64,000 nucleotides of DNA from Solibacillus sp. FSL R7-0682. Lineage in GTDB: Bacteria > Bacillota > Bacilli > Bacillales_A > Planococcaceae. Under the pieces are notes generated by a model. The model was not told where the DNA came from and searched no databases. It worked only from the letters and a program-made list of their open reading frames with translations. The stretch's first letter is position 1. Each line of letters begins with the position of its first letter. The DNA is taken from positions 1,322,001 through 1,386,000 of the forward strand of contig NZ_JBBOUI010000001.1 in the NCBI RefSeq assembly GCF_038005985.1, read 5' to 3'. Position numbers and translations under genes: made by a program. Positions 20,787 through 30,576 of this stretch are shown in pieces.

Positions 20787-22982
20787 ATGGCGAAAGAACA
20801 AATTTTGGCGCCCGAAGATGTTTTCGAGCTCGTAAAGTCGTATATGAATGAAGAACACGTTGCCTTTGTCGTAAAAGCGTATGAGGTGGCGAAAGAAGCA
20901 CATAAAGAGCAGTTCCGTAGCTCTGGGGAACCGTATATTATTCATCCAGTACAAGTTGCGGGTATTTTAGCTGAGCTACAAATGGACCCTGAAACTGTTG
21001 CAGCTGGTTTTTTACATGATGTCGTTGAAGATACAGAAGTAACACGTGAAGATTTAGTCAACGAATTTAGTGAAGAAGTGGCAAAGCTTGTTGATGGAGT
21101 AACGAAACTAGGGAAAATTAAATATATGTCGAAAGAGGAGCAACAAGCAGAAAATCATCGGAAAATGTTTGTCGCAATGGCACAGGATATCCGTGTCATC
21201 TTAATTAAATTATCGGACCGCCTTCACAATATGCGCACGTTAAAGCATTTACCTGCTGAAAAACAACGTCGTATTTCCCAGGAAACGCTCGAAATTTTTG
21301 CGCCGCTTGCTCACCGTTTAGGAATTTCCAAAGTAAAGTGGGAGCTTGAAGATACGGCGTTACGTTATTTAAATCCACAACAATATTACCGCATCGTCAG
21401 TTTAATGAAGAAAAAACGTGATGAGCGTGAGGCGTATTTAGATAATGTTATGGCAGAGATTAATTCACAGTTGAAAGAAGTCGAAATTGAAGCCGATGTT
21501 TATGGACGTCCGAAGCATCTATATAGCATTTATCGTAAAATGGTGCTACAAAAAAAACAATTCAACGAAATTTATGATTTATTAGCAGTGCGTATTTTAG
21601 TCGATAGTATTAAAGACTGTTATGCGGTAATAGGAATCATTCATACATTATGGAAGCCAATGCCTGGTCGATTCAAGGACTACATCGCCATGCCAAAGCA
21701 AAACCTATATCAATCTCTTCATACAACGGTTATCGGTCCTTACGGAGATCCCCTTGAAGTACAAATCCGTACGAAAGAAATGCATAAAATTGCTGAGTTT
21801 GGTATCGCAGCACACTGGGCATATAAGGAAGGAAAAACCGTTGATGAAAATGCTCAAAATATCGATCAAAAATTAACTTGGTTCCGTGAAATTCTAGAAT
21901 TCCAAAACGAGTCGTCGAATGCCGCAGAATTTATGGAATCATTAAAATTTGATCTGTTTTCAGATATGGTATACGTGTTCTCACCAAAGGGTGATGTTAT
22001 TGAATTGCCAGCAGGATCAGTGCCAATTGACTTTGCGTATCGCGTACATTCAGAAGTCGGAAATAAGACGATAGGTGCAAAAATAAACGGCAAAATGGTA
22101 CCACTAGATACACCGTTAAAAACGGGTGATATTGTCGAAGTATTAACGTCAAAGCAATCCTTTGGACCAAGTCGTGACTGGATTAAAATTGCCCAAAGCT
22201 CTCAGGCAAAAAATAAAATTAAGCAATTCTTTAAAAAGCATGTGCGTGAAGATAGTGTTATTAAAGGGAAAGAAATGGTTGAAAAAGAAATTAAGGCACA
22301 AGAGTTTGAATTAAAGGAAGTTTTAACACCTGAAAATATTAAACGTGTTATTGAGAAATTCAACTATACCCACGAAGATGACTTATATGCAGCAGTAGGT
22401 GTTGGCGGCATTACGGCACAGCAAATTGTTAATCGCCTTGCTGAAAAAATGCGTAAAGAGCGTGAGAAAGAAGAAGCACTTGAAAAAATTGTGAAAAACA
22501 TGAATAGCCAACCGCCGAAGAGACGTACAGAATCTGGTGTCGTTGTAAAAGGAATCGAAAACTTATTAATTCGATTATCCCGTTGCTGCACGCCTGTTCC
22601 GGGTGATGAAATTGTAGGCTTTATTACAAAGGGGCGAGGGGTATCAGTTCACAGAGCGGATTGCCCAAACATACAAGAAGATGGTTATTTAGAGCGTCTA
22701 ATTGAAGTTGAATGGGAAAACGCAATATTACAAACACGAAAAGATTACCCGGTGGATATTGAGATTTCGGCCTTTGACCGTCCTGGTGTGTTAAATGATG
22801 TGATGCAAGCAGTAAGTGAAGCAAAAACAAATATTTTAGCGGTGACAGGTCGTGCAGATCGAGATAAAATTGCAACCATTCATTTAACAATTGCAATTTC
22901 AAATATTTCAGGTTTGCATAAAGTAGTAGAAAAAATTAAGCAACTGCCTGATATTTATTCTGTGCAGCGTGTTATTAATTAA
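20787..22982 (+). CDS. relA: Bifunctional (p)ppGpp synthetase/hydrolase RelA/SpoT
   Basis: This enzyme makes and degrades (p)ppGpp, signalling amino-acid starvation at the ribosome. The 731 aa carry an HD hydrolase domain ([26 protein letters not shown]), a synthetase domain ([25 protein letters not shown]), TGS ([21 protein letters not shown]), a Cys-containing linker ([13 protein letters not shown]) and a C-terminal ACT domain. The hydrolase site is intact, so both activities are expected. ATG 20766 is in frame, but AAGGTGG (20773-20779) fits ATG 20787. Confidence 0.97.
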   Translation: MAKEQILAPEDVFELVKSYMNEEHVAFVVKAYEVAKEAHKEQFRSSGEPYIIHPVQVAGILAELQMDPETVAAGFLHDVVEDTEVTREDLVNEFSEEVAKLVDGVTKLGKIKYMSKEEQQAENHRKMFVAMAQDIRVILIKLSDRLHNMRTLKHLPAEKQRRISQETLEIFAPLAHRLGISKVKWELEDTALRYLNPQQYYRIVSLMKKKRDEREAYLDNVMAEINSQLKEVEIEADVYGRPKHLYSIYRKMVLQKKQFNEIYDLLAVRILVDSIKDCYAVIGIIHTLWKPMPGRFKDYIAMPKQNLYQSLHTTVIGPYGDPLEVQIRTKEMHKIAEFGIAAHWAYKEGKTVDENAQNIDQKLTWFREILEFQNESSNAAEFMESLKFDLFSDMVYVFSPKGDVIELPAGSVPIDFAYRVHSEVGNKTIGAKINGKMVPLDTPLKTGDIVEVLTSKQSFGPSRDWIKIAQSSQAKNKIKQFFKKHVREDSVIKGKEMVEKEIKAQEFELKEVLTPENIKRVIEKFNYTHEDDLYAAVGVGGITAQQIVNRLAEKMRKEREKEEALEKIVKNMNSQPPKRRTESGVVVKGIENLLIRLSRCCTPVPGDEIVGFITKGRGVSVHRADCPNIQEDGYLERLIEVEWENAILQTRKDYPVDIEISAFDRPGVLNDVMQAVSEAKTNILAVTGRADRDKIATIHLTIAISNISGLHKVVEKIKQLPDIYSVQRVIN

Positions 22983-23001
22983 TAGATAGAAGGATGAAAA
23001 A

Positions 23002-23448
23002 ATGCGAGTAGTATTACAACGTGCAAAAAATGCATCAGTTACGGTAGATGGCACTGTTACAGGTGCAATACAGAAAGGTTACGTCCTGTTAGTGGGAATA
23101 ACACATACAGATACAGAAGAGGACATTGCCTACGTAGCAAAAAAAATTGTGGATTTACGAATTTGGGAAGATGAAGAAGGAAAAATGAATCGCTCGATTG
23201 TAGAAGAAGGTGGAGCAATTTTATCGGTTTCCCAATTTACATTGTATGCGGATACGCGTAAAGGAAAACGCCCGAGTTTTGTTGAAGCAGCAAGACCCGA
23301 ACATGCGGAGCCGCTTTGGCTAGCATTTAACGAACATTTAAAATCCCATGGGTTACATGTTGAAACGGGGATCTTTGGTGCAATGATGGATGTAGCCTTA
23401 GTAAATGATGGCCCTGTGACAATCATTGTTGAGTCTAAAGTGAAATAA
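23002..23448 (+). CDS. dtd: D-aminoacyl-tRNA deacylase
   Basis: Dtd hydrolyses D-amino acids (and Gly from tRNA-Ala) off mischarged tRNA. The 148 aa show the conserved [17 protein letters not shown] (SQxTL active-site motif) and [11 protein letters not shown], the Gly/Asn-cisPro-type loop. AGAAGGA precedes ATG 23002, 19 bases after relA, matching the relA-dtd order of B. subtilis. Confidence 0.97.
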   Translation: MRVVLQRAKNASVTVDGTVTGAIQKGYVLLVGITHTDTEEDIAYVAKKIVDLRIWEDEEGKMNRSIVEEGGAILSVSQFTLYADTRKGKRPSFVEAARPEHAEPLWLAFNEHLKSHGLHVETGIFGAMMDVALVNDGPVTIIVESKVK

Positions 23449-23539
23449 AGTCAATTTACTTTTGCTGAAAAAAATAGACAACGAACGAATCACTCCTGTT
23501 TGGCATATTGTACAGTATGCTTGTAAAGGAGTGATTTTT

Positions 23540-23758
23540 TTGGTTCAAGCTAGTCAATATTCAAATATGTATTGGTTAGAAGCGATTCAACCGTTCCTTG
23601 GTCAAATGGTTGCGGTTCAACAAACAGGTAATCGTGTACAGCACGGTATTTTGGCAGCAATTTGTCCAGATTATATCGTACTTGATGTTTGCCGTACACC
23701 ATTTTATATTCGTATGGAACAAATTGTGTGGGTAACGCCAGTTGTAAAAAAAGGATAG
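23540..23758 (+). CDS. DUF2642 family small protein
   Basis: This is a 72-aa protein with an Sm-like/DUF2642 barrel: GQMVAVQQTGNRVQHGILAAICPDYIVL then FYIRMEQIVWVTP. DUF2642 proteins such as YuzF are often found near spore-coat genes, but their function is unknown. AAAGGAG (23525-23531) with eight-base spacing selects TTG 23540; the frame is open back to 23462 without a usable site. CATATTGT (23504-23511) weakly resembles a mother-cell sigma -10. It precedes a manganese catalase by 63 bases. Confidence 0.7.
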   Translation: MVQASQYSNMYWLEAIQPFLGQMVAVQQTGNRVQHGILAAICPDYIVLDVCRTPFYIRMEQIVWVTPVVKKG

Positions 23759-23821
23759 GAAATACGAATAGGCACGTTCTAGTTGTCATATGATTACTAT
23801 GATAATTTAGGAGGTGCCTTA

Positions 23822-24715
23822 TTGTTCCAACGTGTCAATCGTTTGGCTATAGATTTACCAAATGTCGAGTACGGTGATGCAAATGCAGCGAGTGCTGTTC
23901 AAGAGCTTTTAGGTGGTAAGTTCGGTGAAATGTCGACATTGAATAATTATATGTATCAGTCGTTTAATTTTCGTGGGAAAAAAAAATTAAAACCATTTTA
24001 CGATTTAGTAGCAAGTATTACGGCTGAAGAATTTGGTCATGTTGAGCTAGTTGCAAATACGATCAATTTATTAAGTAAAGATGCGTCTTTTGCAGCTGAA
24101 CCGAATGTTGCACCACTTCAAAATGCCAAAAATTTGCGTAATACACAAAGCTTTATTGCCTCTGCTCAAACTGCCTTACCGGTAGACTCAATGGGAAAAC
24201 CTTGGACTGGCGAAAATGTATTTTCCAGTGGGAATTTAGTATTAGACCTTCTGCATAATTTCTTTTTGGAATGTGGTGCGCGTACACATAAAATGCGTGT
24301 CTTTGAAATGACGGATCACCCTACAGCACGTGAAATGATAGGCTATTTATTAGTACGTGGTGGTGTACATGTCGTTGCCTATGCGAAAGCACTTGAAATG
24401 GCTACTGGTGTCGATGTGACAAAGATGCTACCAATTCCAAGCTTAGACAATCATATTTTTGACCAAGCGCGGAAATATGAGGATCGAGGCTATGGAAATG
24501 TACTATTTACATGGAACTATGTTGGCGATTATAAAGATATAGACAAAATTTGGAAGGGTACTCATCCGATGACGAATGCGCCATTAATTGTGCAGGAAGG
24601 GATTCCGAAGGGTGGGAAAATTCCGGATTTAGATGAGCTACCAGAAGAATTTGCTCCAGGTATTGGTCCAGAAGAATTCCAAATGATCGCTAAGCGCTTA
24701 ATGTCAAATTTGTAA
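23822..24715 (+). CDS. Manganese catalase family protein
   Basis: This is a di-manganese ferritin-like catalase that dismutates hydrogen peroxide. The 297-aa product has expected ligands Glu36 (GKFGEMSTL), Glu70 and His73 (EEFGHVELV), and a second Glu/His set in FLECGARTHKMR and VRGGVHVVAYA. The Shine-Dalgarno AGGAGGTG (23809-23816) selects TTG 23822, although the frame is open from 23783. Homologues include coat-associated CotJC and KatN types. The pairing with a DUF2642 gene suggests a spore role, which is inference. Confidence 0.88.
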   Translation: MFQRVNRLAIDLPNVEYGDANAASAVQELLGGKFGEMSTLNNYMYQSFNFRGKKKLKPFYDLVASITAEEFGHVELVANTINLLSKDASFAAEPNVAPLQNAKNLRNTQSFIASAQTALPVDSMGKPWTGENVFSSGNLVLDLLHNFFLECGARTHKMRVFEMTDHPTAREMIGYLLVRGGVHVVAYAKALEMATGVDVTKMLPIPSLDNHIFDQARKYEDRGYGNVLFTWNYVGDYKDIDKIWKGTHPMTNAPLIVQEGIPKGGKIPDLDELPEEFAPGIGPEEFQMIAKRLMSNL

Positions 24716-24719
24716 ATAA

Positions 24720-24760
24720 AAGGACAGATTGATTCGAAAAAAGAATCTCTCTGTCCTTAC
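24720..24760. terminator. Terminator between catalase and hisA-like gene
   Basis: AAGGACAG (24720-24727) pairs with CTGTCCTT (24750-24757), with an additional GATTC/GAATC inner stem. It lies between convergent genes. Confidence 0.8.
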
Positions 24761-24761
24761 A

Positions 24762-25517
24762 TTATTTTTGGCAATATGTTACGACTGTATCAAAATCTAA
24801 ATCTCCACCAAAAATCGATAACGCGCTTCCTATCGTTACATGCAATTTGCCTTTTGCAAGATCATGGAATTTTTCTAAATCAATCAAAGAACGTACGCCC
24901 CCTGCATAAGTAGTAGGAATAGTTGTCCACTGAGCTAAATCACGCACTAAATCCTCCTGCATGCCACTACGTTTCCCTTCTACATCGACCGCATGGATTA
25001 ATAATTCATCACAATATTGTTCGATTTGCTGTATTGATTTCGCGTTTACTTCAAAATCACTAAATTTTGTCCATTTATCAGTGACGACAAACCATTTCCC
25101 ATCTCGCTTACGACAGCTTAAATCAATGACAAGCTGCTCTTTGCCGACAACGTCAATCAACTGCTTTAGACGTTCCATATGAAGCATGCCATCATGGAAA
25201 ATATAGGATGTAACGATGACATGGGATGCCCCTGCATCGATATATTTTTTTGCATTATTAGCTGTAATGCCACCACCGACTTGTAAGCCCTTTGGGTAGC
25301 TTTGTAAAGCGCGAATTGCAGCGTCCTCATTTCCCGGACCAAGCATAATGACATGTCCACCCGTTAATTTATTTTCTTGAAATAATTGTGCATAATAGGA
25401 TGAATCATGCTCGGATGAAAAGTTTTCAACGACAGCTTGATCTTTATAACCAAGCGTACTGCCGACGATTTGCTTTACTTTTCCATCGTGTAAATCAATA
25501 CAGGGTCTAAATTCCAT
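24762..25517 (-). CDS. hisA: HisA, eukaryotic-type ProFAR isomerase
   Basis: HisA isomerises ProFAR to PRFAR in histidine synthesis. The 251-aa barrel starts MEFRPCIDLHDGKVKQIVGS, with catalytic Asp in CIDLHDGKV, phosphate-binding LQVGGGIT and TYAGGV, and VIDLSCRK. The FRPCIDLH...KQIVGSTL wording fits the plant/fungal-type HisA rather than the usual bacterial form. No other his gene is nearby. ATG 25517 has AAAGGTAG upstream; GTG at 25526 is an alternative. Whether it serves histidine synthesis alone cannot be told here. Confidence 0.82.
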   Translation of the reverse strand: MEFRPCIDLHDGKVKQIVGSTLGYKDQAVVENFSSEHDSSYYAQLFQENKLTGGHVIMLGPGNEDAAIRALQSYPKGLQVGGGITANNAKKYIDAGASHVIVTSYIFHDGMLHMERLKQLIDVVGKEQLVIDLSCRKRDGKWFVVTDKWTKFSDFEVNAKSIQQIEQYCDELLIHAVDVEGKRSGMQEDLVRDLAQWTTIPTTYAGGVRSLIDLEKFHDLAKGKLHVTIGSALSIFGGDLDFDTVVTYCQK

Positions 25518-25687
25518 TTTGTTCACTACCTTTTCTAAAACATCATGTCCTATCATACCATTACTCCTACTCAAATTAATAGAAAAATCAGACGCTTATT
25601 CGGTGTTTTTAGAAAAGCTTAATAATATAAGACAGTCAATTTTTCGTATGGTAAAATGAGCATACGAAAAAGTTAGGAAAGTGTGGC

Positions 25688-28195
25688 ATGAAAATGGCGG
25701 AGAATTTGAATTTATTTGATCTCAATAAGTTGTTTATTTTAGGGCGACCAATTGGGACTATTTTTCATAATGCAACAAATATGTATTCCATTGTTCGTGT
25801 CAAAATTCAGGAAACGAATATTCAATATGACGAAAAGGAAATAATTATTGTTGGTTATTTCCCTCAACTTGTGGAGGAAGAGCTGTATCGTTTTACAGGG
25901 CATATGAAAAGCCATCCGAAATACGGCATGCAATTTCAAATTGAAACCTTTGAAAAAGAGGTGCCGACAACGGAGCAGGGTATTGTTCATTATTTATCAA
26001 GTGATTTGTTTTCAGGCATTGGACGAAAAACGGCAGAAACAATAGTTGAAAAACTTGGGATGGATGCACTTAACAAAATATTAGAAGATCCATCAGCACT
26101 AGATGTTGTTCCACGGCTATCTAGTGAAAAGAAGTTACAAATCCGTCAAACAATTGAAGAAAACTTAGGACTAGAGCGTGTCATGGTAAGGTTGAATGAA
26201 TGGGGCTTCGGTCCACAGCTTGGCATGAAAATTTATCAAGCTTACCGGGAAGAGACGATTCATTTATTAACTGAAAATCCGTATCGACTAATTGAAGAAG
26301 TCGACGGAGTCGGTTTTATTCGTGCGGATGAACTTGGGGCAAAGCTAGGAATTACAGGGAATCACCCGGACCGAATTAAAGCTGCAGTTTTCCATGTACT
26401 AACTAACGCGGCGCTATCTGAAGGGCATGTTTATTTAGACGCGGAGATGGTACTACCAATGGTAAAAGATATGCTCGAGCAAAGTCAGCGTATTGAAATT
26501 CCATATGAAGCCATTTCCAAAGCGTGTATAGACATGCGGGAAGAGTCAAAAATTTGTGGGGAAGAAACGCGTATGTATTTACCTTCACTCTATTTTAGTG
26601 AAGTGGGTATAGCGAGTAAAATTCTTGACTTGAAAGAAAAAAATAAACAATCTGAAAGCTTTTCACAGGATGAAATTCGAAAAGCGATAGGACAGGTAGA
26701 AGAGCAATACAATGTAGCTTATGCGCCAACACAAGCACAAGCAATTGAAACGGCAATAAATTCTGCGGTTATGATATTAACTGGTGGACCAGGTACTGGG
26801 AAAACGACGGTAGTGCGAGGTTTAGTTGAGGTATATGCAGAACTTCATGGGCTATCATTAAATCCGAAAACCTATGCAGAAAAAGAGGAACCCTTTCCTA
26901 TTGTCCTAGCTGCACCGACTGGACGAGCGGCGAAGCGCCTTGCTGAATCGACAGGCTTACCTGCGATGACAATTCACCGCTTACTCGGTTTTAACGGACA
27001 AGAAAAGGATGAGGAAACAGAACGAGAAGTGACGGGTCGACTCATCATAATAGATGAAATGTCGATGGTTGATACATGGCTTGCCCATCAATTATTGAAG
27101 GCATTGCATGAAGACGTACAAGTTGTTTTTGTAGGGGATCAAGACCAACTGCCCCCAGTAGGACCAGGGCAAGTATTAAAGGATTTACTTGCCTCGAAGC
27201 AAATTCCGACGGTGGAACTAACGGATGTGTATCGTCAAGCAGAGGGATCAACAATTATTGAGATGGCCCATCAAATAAAAAAAGGGGTCATTCCAAAAAC
27301 TTTAACGACAAAGACATCGGATCGTTCCTTCATTCAAGCTGCGGCTGGCCAAGTGACGGGTGTAGTCACACAAGTTGTGAAAAGCGCAATCGCAAAAGGG
27401 CAAGCAATTCGAGATATTCAAGTTTTAGCCCCAATGTATAAAGGGCCAGCTGGAATCGATGCGCTAAATAAAGAAATTCAACAGCTCGTCAATCCGAATG
27501 ACGGAACACGGAAGGAAATTGTGTTCGGTGATACGATTTACCGTATAGGAGATAAAGTATTACAGCTAGTGAACCAACCAGAAAATAATGTATTTAATGG
27601 GGATATGGGTGAGGTCATTTCAATTATTCGAGCAAAAGAGACGGTTGAAAAGCAAGACCTGCTCATCGTTTCATATGATGGAATCGAAGTTACTTATCAA
27701 CGACCCGATTTAAATCAAATTACCCTTGCTTATTGCTGTTCCATTCATAAATCTCAAGGGTCTGAGTTTCAAACTGTCATTATGCCTGTTGTTCGGGGCT
27801 ATTCTAAAATGCTCCGTCGTAATTTGCTCTATACGGGAATTACGCGGGCAAAAAACTTTTTAATTTTATGTGGAGAGCCAGATGTATTAGCAACTGGCTT
27901 AGCAAAAACAGACGATTTAATGCGCTTGACGTCCTTAAAAATGCGATTAAACCCGACTGTTGACGAGCATGAAGAAGTGCCAAAAGAAACTGTACCTGTA
28001 ACAGAAACACCTAGTTCTAAAGAATTTGAAATGAAAAATAAGCAAAATACAGAGAAACAATTAAGTTTATTAAATGTCTCAGACTCACATAAAATCGGCG
28101 AATCACTACCCAATCATTTAACGACTGAAACGGCACCCTACATCCATCCTTTAATTGGAATGGATGGAGTATCGCCATATGATTTTAACGAATAA
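25688..28195 (+). CDS. recD2: ATP-dependent DNA helicase RecD2
   Basis: RecD2 is an SF1B 5'-3' helicase acting without RecBC, linked to replication-fork and mismatch repair. The 835 aa comprise an N-terminal OB/HhH region (SSDLFSGIGRKTAETIVEKL), Walker A GGPGTGKTT, Walker B IIDEMSMVD, DQDQLPPVGPG and the C-terminal TLAYCCSIHKSQGSEF and LLYTGITRAK motifs. The last 80 residues are low-complexity polar. ATG 25688 (or 25694) follows AGGAAAG. It stands alone between terminators. Confidence 0.95.
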   Translation: MKMAENLNLFDLNKLFILGRPIGTIFHNATNMYSIVRVKIQETNIQYDEKEIIIVGYFPQLVEEELYRFTGHMKSHPKYGMQFQIETFEKEVPTTEQGIVHYLSSDLFSGIGRKTAETIVEKLGMDALNKILEDPSALDVVPRLSSEKKLQIRQTIEENLGLERVMVRLNEWGFGPQLGMKIYQAYREETIHLLTENPYRLIEEVDGVGFIRADELGAKLGITGNHPDRIKAAVFHVLTNAALSEGHVYLDAEMVLPMVKDMLEQSQRIEIPYEAISKACIDMREESKICGEETRMYLPSLYFSEVGIASKILDLKEKNKQSESFSQDEIRKAIGQVEEQYNVAYAPTQAQAIETAINSAVMILTGGPGTGKTTVVRGLVEVYAELHGLSLNPKTYAEKEEPFPIVLAAPTGRAAKRLAESTGLPAMTIHRLLGFNGQEKDEETEREVTGRLIIIDEMSMVDTWLAHQLLKALHEDVQVVFVGDQDQLPPVGPGQVLKDLLASKQIPTVELTDVYRQAEGSTIIEMAHQIKKGVIPKTLTTKTSDRSFIQAAAGQVTGVVTQVVKSAIAKGQAIRDIQVLAPMYKGPAGIDALNKEIQQLVNPNDGTRKEIVFGDTIYRIGDKVLQLVNQPENNVFNGDMGEVISIIRAKETVEKQDLLIVSYDGIEVTYQRPDLNQITLAYCCSIHKSQGSEFQTVIMPVVRGYSKMLRRNLLYTGITRAKNFLILCGEPDVLATGLAKTDDLMRLTSLKMRLNPTVDEHEEVPKETVPVTETPSSKEFEMKNKQNTEKQLSLLNVSDSHKIGESLPNHLTTETAPYIHPLIGMDGVSPYDFNE

Positions 28196-28203
28196 ATTTT
28201 ATA

Positions 28204-28248
28204 AACTAGCAGAAATTCGATTGAAACAGAATTTCTGCTAGTTTTTTT
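28204..28248 (+). terminator. Terminator after recD2
   Basis: A stem of about 15 bp, ACTAGCAGAAATTC (28205-28218) with GAATTTCTGCTAGT (28229-28242), is followed by T7. Confidence 0.92.
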
Positions 28249-28483
28249 ATTTTGCTATATGTTTAATTATCTCAGCTAAAGGTATGGAAATATAATTGAT
28301 CAGATATTCATAACACATGTTTAAAAAACCTAATTTTTTAACAATATATTGTTATGTTTTATTAATTCCATAAGTAAAAGTCAGAAATTTAAAAAGAAAC
28401 AATTTTTTATTGTTGTATTTCCAACTGTGTTAGTATAGATATCGTTCATATGACGTCCGAAGTTAGATGTCATTAATTGTAAA

Positions 28484-28497
28484 TGAAAAGGTTTACA
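28484..28497 (+). promoter_or_regulatory. Candidate CcpA cre site before nupC
   Basis: TGAAAAGGTTTACA fits the cre consensus TGWAANCGNTNWCA at all but the first central base. It is also part of an outer dyad TGTAAA...TTTACA (28478-28497) and lies 26 bases before the nupC start. Catabolite control of nucleoside uptake is plausible; the call rests on the match alone. Confidence 0.45.
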
Positions 28498-28522
28498 AAA
28501 TAAATAAAGTAGGTGCAAATAT

Positions 28523-29734
28523 ATGGATTTCTTATGGGGGATCATTGGGATTTTATCGGTTTTAGGTATCGCCTTTGTTTTATCAAGCGAGCGAAAAGCT
28601 GTTAAGTGGAGAATTATTTTATCAGGGTTATCGGTACAAATTATCTTTGCCTTTATCGTGTTAAAGTGGGAGTATGGTCGTGAAAAGCTTATGCAGCTTT
28701 CAGAAGGTGTACAAAAACTAATCGGGTATGCAAATGAAGGGATCGTATTCGTATTTGGTGGCTTGGCAGATGCAGAGAAGGTAGGATTTGTATTTGCAAT
28801 GAGCGTATTAACGATTATCATCTTCTTCTCTTCTTTAATCGCAGTACTATATTATTTAGGCATTATGCAATTAATTATTAAAATTATTGGTGGTTTCCTA
28901 TCGAAAGTTTTAGGAACGACGAAGGCTGAATCAGTAAACGCTGCTGCCAATATTTTCGTAGGACAAACAGAGGCTCCACTTGTTATTCGTCCTTTCTTAA
29001 AGAAAATGACGAAATCACAAATGTTCGCTGTTATGACTGGTGGACTAGCTTCTGTATCAGGTTCAGTATTAGTAGGTTATTCATTACTTGGTGTACCATT
29101 AGAATATTTATTAGCAGCAAGCTTCATGGCTGCGCCCGCAGGTTTAATTATGGCGAAGTTAATGATTCCAGAAACAGAAGAGGTTGATGAAGCAGACTTC
29201 AAATTAGAACGTAACTCAGATGCAACTAACGTAATTGATGCAGCTGCAATGGGTGCTTCTGATGGTTTAAAATTAGCTGTTAACGTCGGTGCTATGCTTC
29301 TATGCTTCATTGCATTGATTGCATTATTAAATGGTTTATTAGGTGGAGTAGCTGGAATATTTGGTTATGAAAATGTAACACTTGAAGGTATTTTAGGTTA
29401 TGTATTCGCACCACTTGCATTTGTTATTGGGGTTCCTTGGGATGAAGCAGTACGTGCAGGTTCGTTCATCGGCCAAAAGCTAATTTTAAATGAATTTGTA
29501 GCTTACTCAAACTTTGGTCCAGTAATCGGTGAGTTCTCTGATAAAACAGGAATTATCATTTCATTCGCGTTATGTGGATTTGCTAACTTAAGCTCGATGG
29601 GTATTTTAATCGGCGGATTAGGTGGTATGGCACCAGAAAAACGCAGTATGATTGCAAGCTTAGCTGTAAAAGCTGTAATTGCTGGTACGTTAGCTTCATT
29701 ATTATCAGCTGCAATTGCAGGGATGTTTTTATAA
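28523..29734 (+). CDS. nupC: NupC/CNT family nucleoside transporter
   Basis: This is a concentrative (cation-coupled) nucleoside permease of the inner membrane. The 403 aa have about nine to ten hydrophobic helices, with the family segments GGFLSKVLGTTKAESVNAAANIFVGQTEAPL and LCGFANLSSMGILIGGLGGMAP. It is preceded by about 275 bases without a gene, containing the cre-like site and a likely promoter, and has its own terminator, so it is probably monocistronic. The exact nucleoside is not predictable. Confidence 0.93.
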   Translation: MDFLWGIIGILSVLGIAFVLSSERKAVKWRIILSGLSVQIIFAFIVLKWEYGREKLMQLSEGVQKLIGYANEGIVFVFGGLADAEKVGFVFAMSVLTIIIFFSSLIAVLYYLGIMQLIIKIIGGFLSKVLGTTKAESVNAAANIFVGQTEAPLVIRPFLKKMTKSQMFAVMTGGLASVSGSVLVGYSLLGVPLEYLLAASFMAAPAGLIMAKLMIPETEEVDEADFKLERNSDATNVIDAAAMGASDGLKLAVNVGAMLLCFIALIALLNGLLGGVAGIFGYENVTLEGILGYVFAPLAFVIGVPWDEAVRAGSFIGQKLILNEFVAYSNFGPVIGEFSDKTGIIISFALCGFANLSSMGILIGGLGGMAPEKRSMIASLAVKAVIAGTLASLLSAAIAGMFL

Positions 29735-29754
29735 ATTTAAATTAATAGATTATA

Positions 29755-29792
29755 GACTGTGCTTAAAAACATTTAAGCGCAGTCTTTTTTGT
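29755..29792 (+). terminator. Terminator after nupC
   Basis: GACTGTGCTTAAA (29755-29767) pairs with TTTAAGCGCAGTC (29772-29784) with one G-U, then T6. Confidence 0.9.
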
Positions 29793-29805
29793 ATGGTCAT
29801 GTACA

Positions 29806-30516
29806 TTAATATTGGATTTCAGTAGCAAGTTGCTGTAATGCTTCAATATTTGTGAGTAAGTAACCACGATTTTGCTTTGTTAAATAACCCGCATCACTAA
29901 ATTGTGCGAGAACGTATAACAAATGCCTATAGGATACCCCTAAATATTCACATACTTCGGTATGCTTTTCTTTGTAAAAATGTTGGTCCGAAGATAGTAA
30001 AATAAAAGATGCGAGTCTATTTTCAAGAGGGTATGCTTGATTTTGTGTATATTTTGCGGTTGCGGTAGTCGTTTTTTTACTTAAAAATAAACAGAGCATT
30101 TTTAAAAATACTGGGTCGGCAAGTAATCGCTCTTTTACTTCGCGAATTGGGATAGCGAAACAAATTGATTTTGTAACGGTTTGAATGCCCTTTGAATACC
30201 GTTCTGTATTTAGAAGTTCTATTTCCCCCATAAAAGTTGGGGAAGTTAAAAAATCTATTAATGATATTTTACCATTTTTATGGGTAATATAAAGTTTTGC
30301 TTTTCCTTCAATCATGTAATATAAATAATCAGGAAACGATTGCTCGTGAAATATAAATTCACCTTTTTCAAATTCATATACATAAATATAGGGTGTAATA
30401 TCAAATGAAAAATATTGTGAAATAGGGTATTTCTGAATATAGTGTATACTTTCTTCTTGTGGTAGCTTTCTCAAATTATATGGCAACTCCTCATCGAAAA
30501 ATATGAGATATCTCAC
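29806..30516 (-). CDS. Crp/Fnr-family transcriptional regulator (YeiL-like)
   Basis: The product has an N-terminal cyclic-nucleotide-binding fold (about residues 45-140, FEKGEFIFHEQSFPDYLYYMIEGKAKLYI) and a C-terminal winged helix (EVCEYLGVSYRHLLYVLAQFSDAGYL), the YeiL/Crp layout. No cysteine cluster like that of Fnr is seen. The ligand is unknown. GTG 30516 is the longest start, but no good Shine-Dalgarno precedes it and the start is uncertain. It is divergent from the MFS transporter 60 bases away and probably controls it, which is inference. Confidence 0.78.
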   Translation of the reverse strand: MRYLIFFDEELPYNLRKLPQEESIHYIQKYPISQYFSFDITPYIYVYEFEKGEFIFHEQSFPDYLYYMIEGKAKLYITHKNGKISLIDFLTSPTFMGEIELLNTERYSKGIQTVTKSICFAIPIREVKERLLADPVFLKMLCLFLSKKTTTATAKYTQNQAYPLENRLASFILLSSDQHFYKEKHTEVCEYLGVSYRHLLYVLAQFSDAGYLTKQNRGYLLTNIEALQQLATEIQY

Positions 30517-30576
30517 ATTATTGTATATTTTATCGTGCTATTATTCAACAAAGGAAAGTTGGAGGGATATGGAATT

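Noticed and set aside
28381-28821. 146-codon minus-strand frame overlapping the nupC 5' end
   Set aside because: It is antisense to a conserved transporter and its promoter region, with no recognisable motif.
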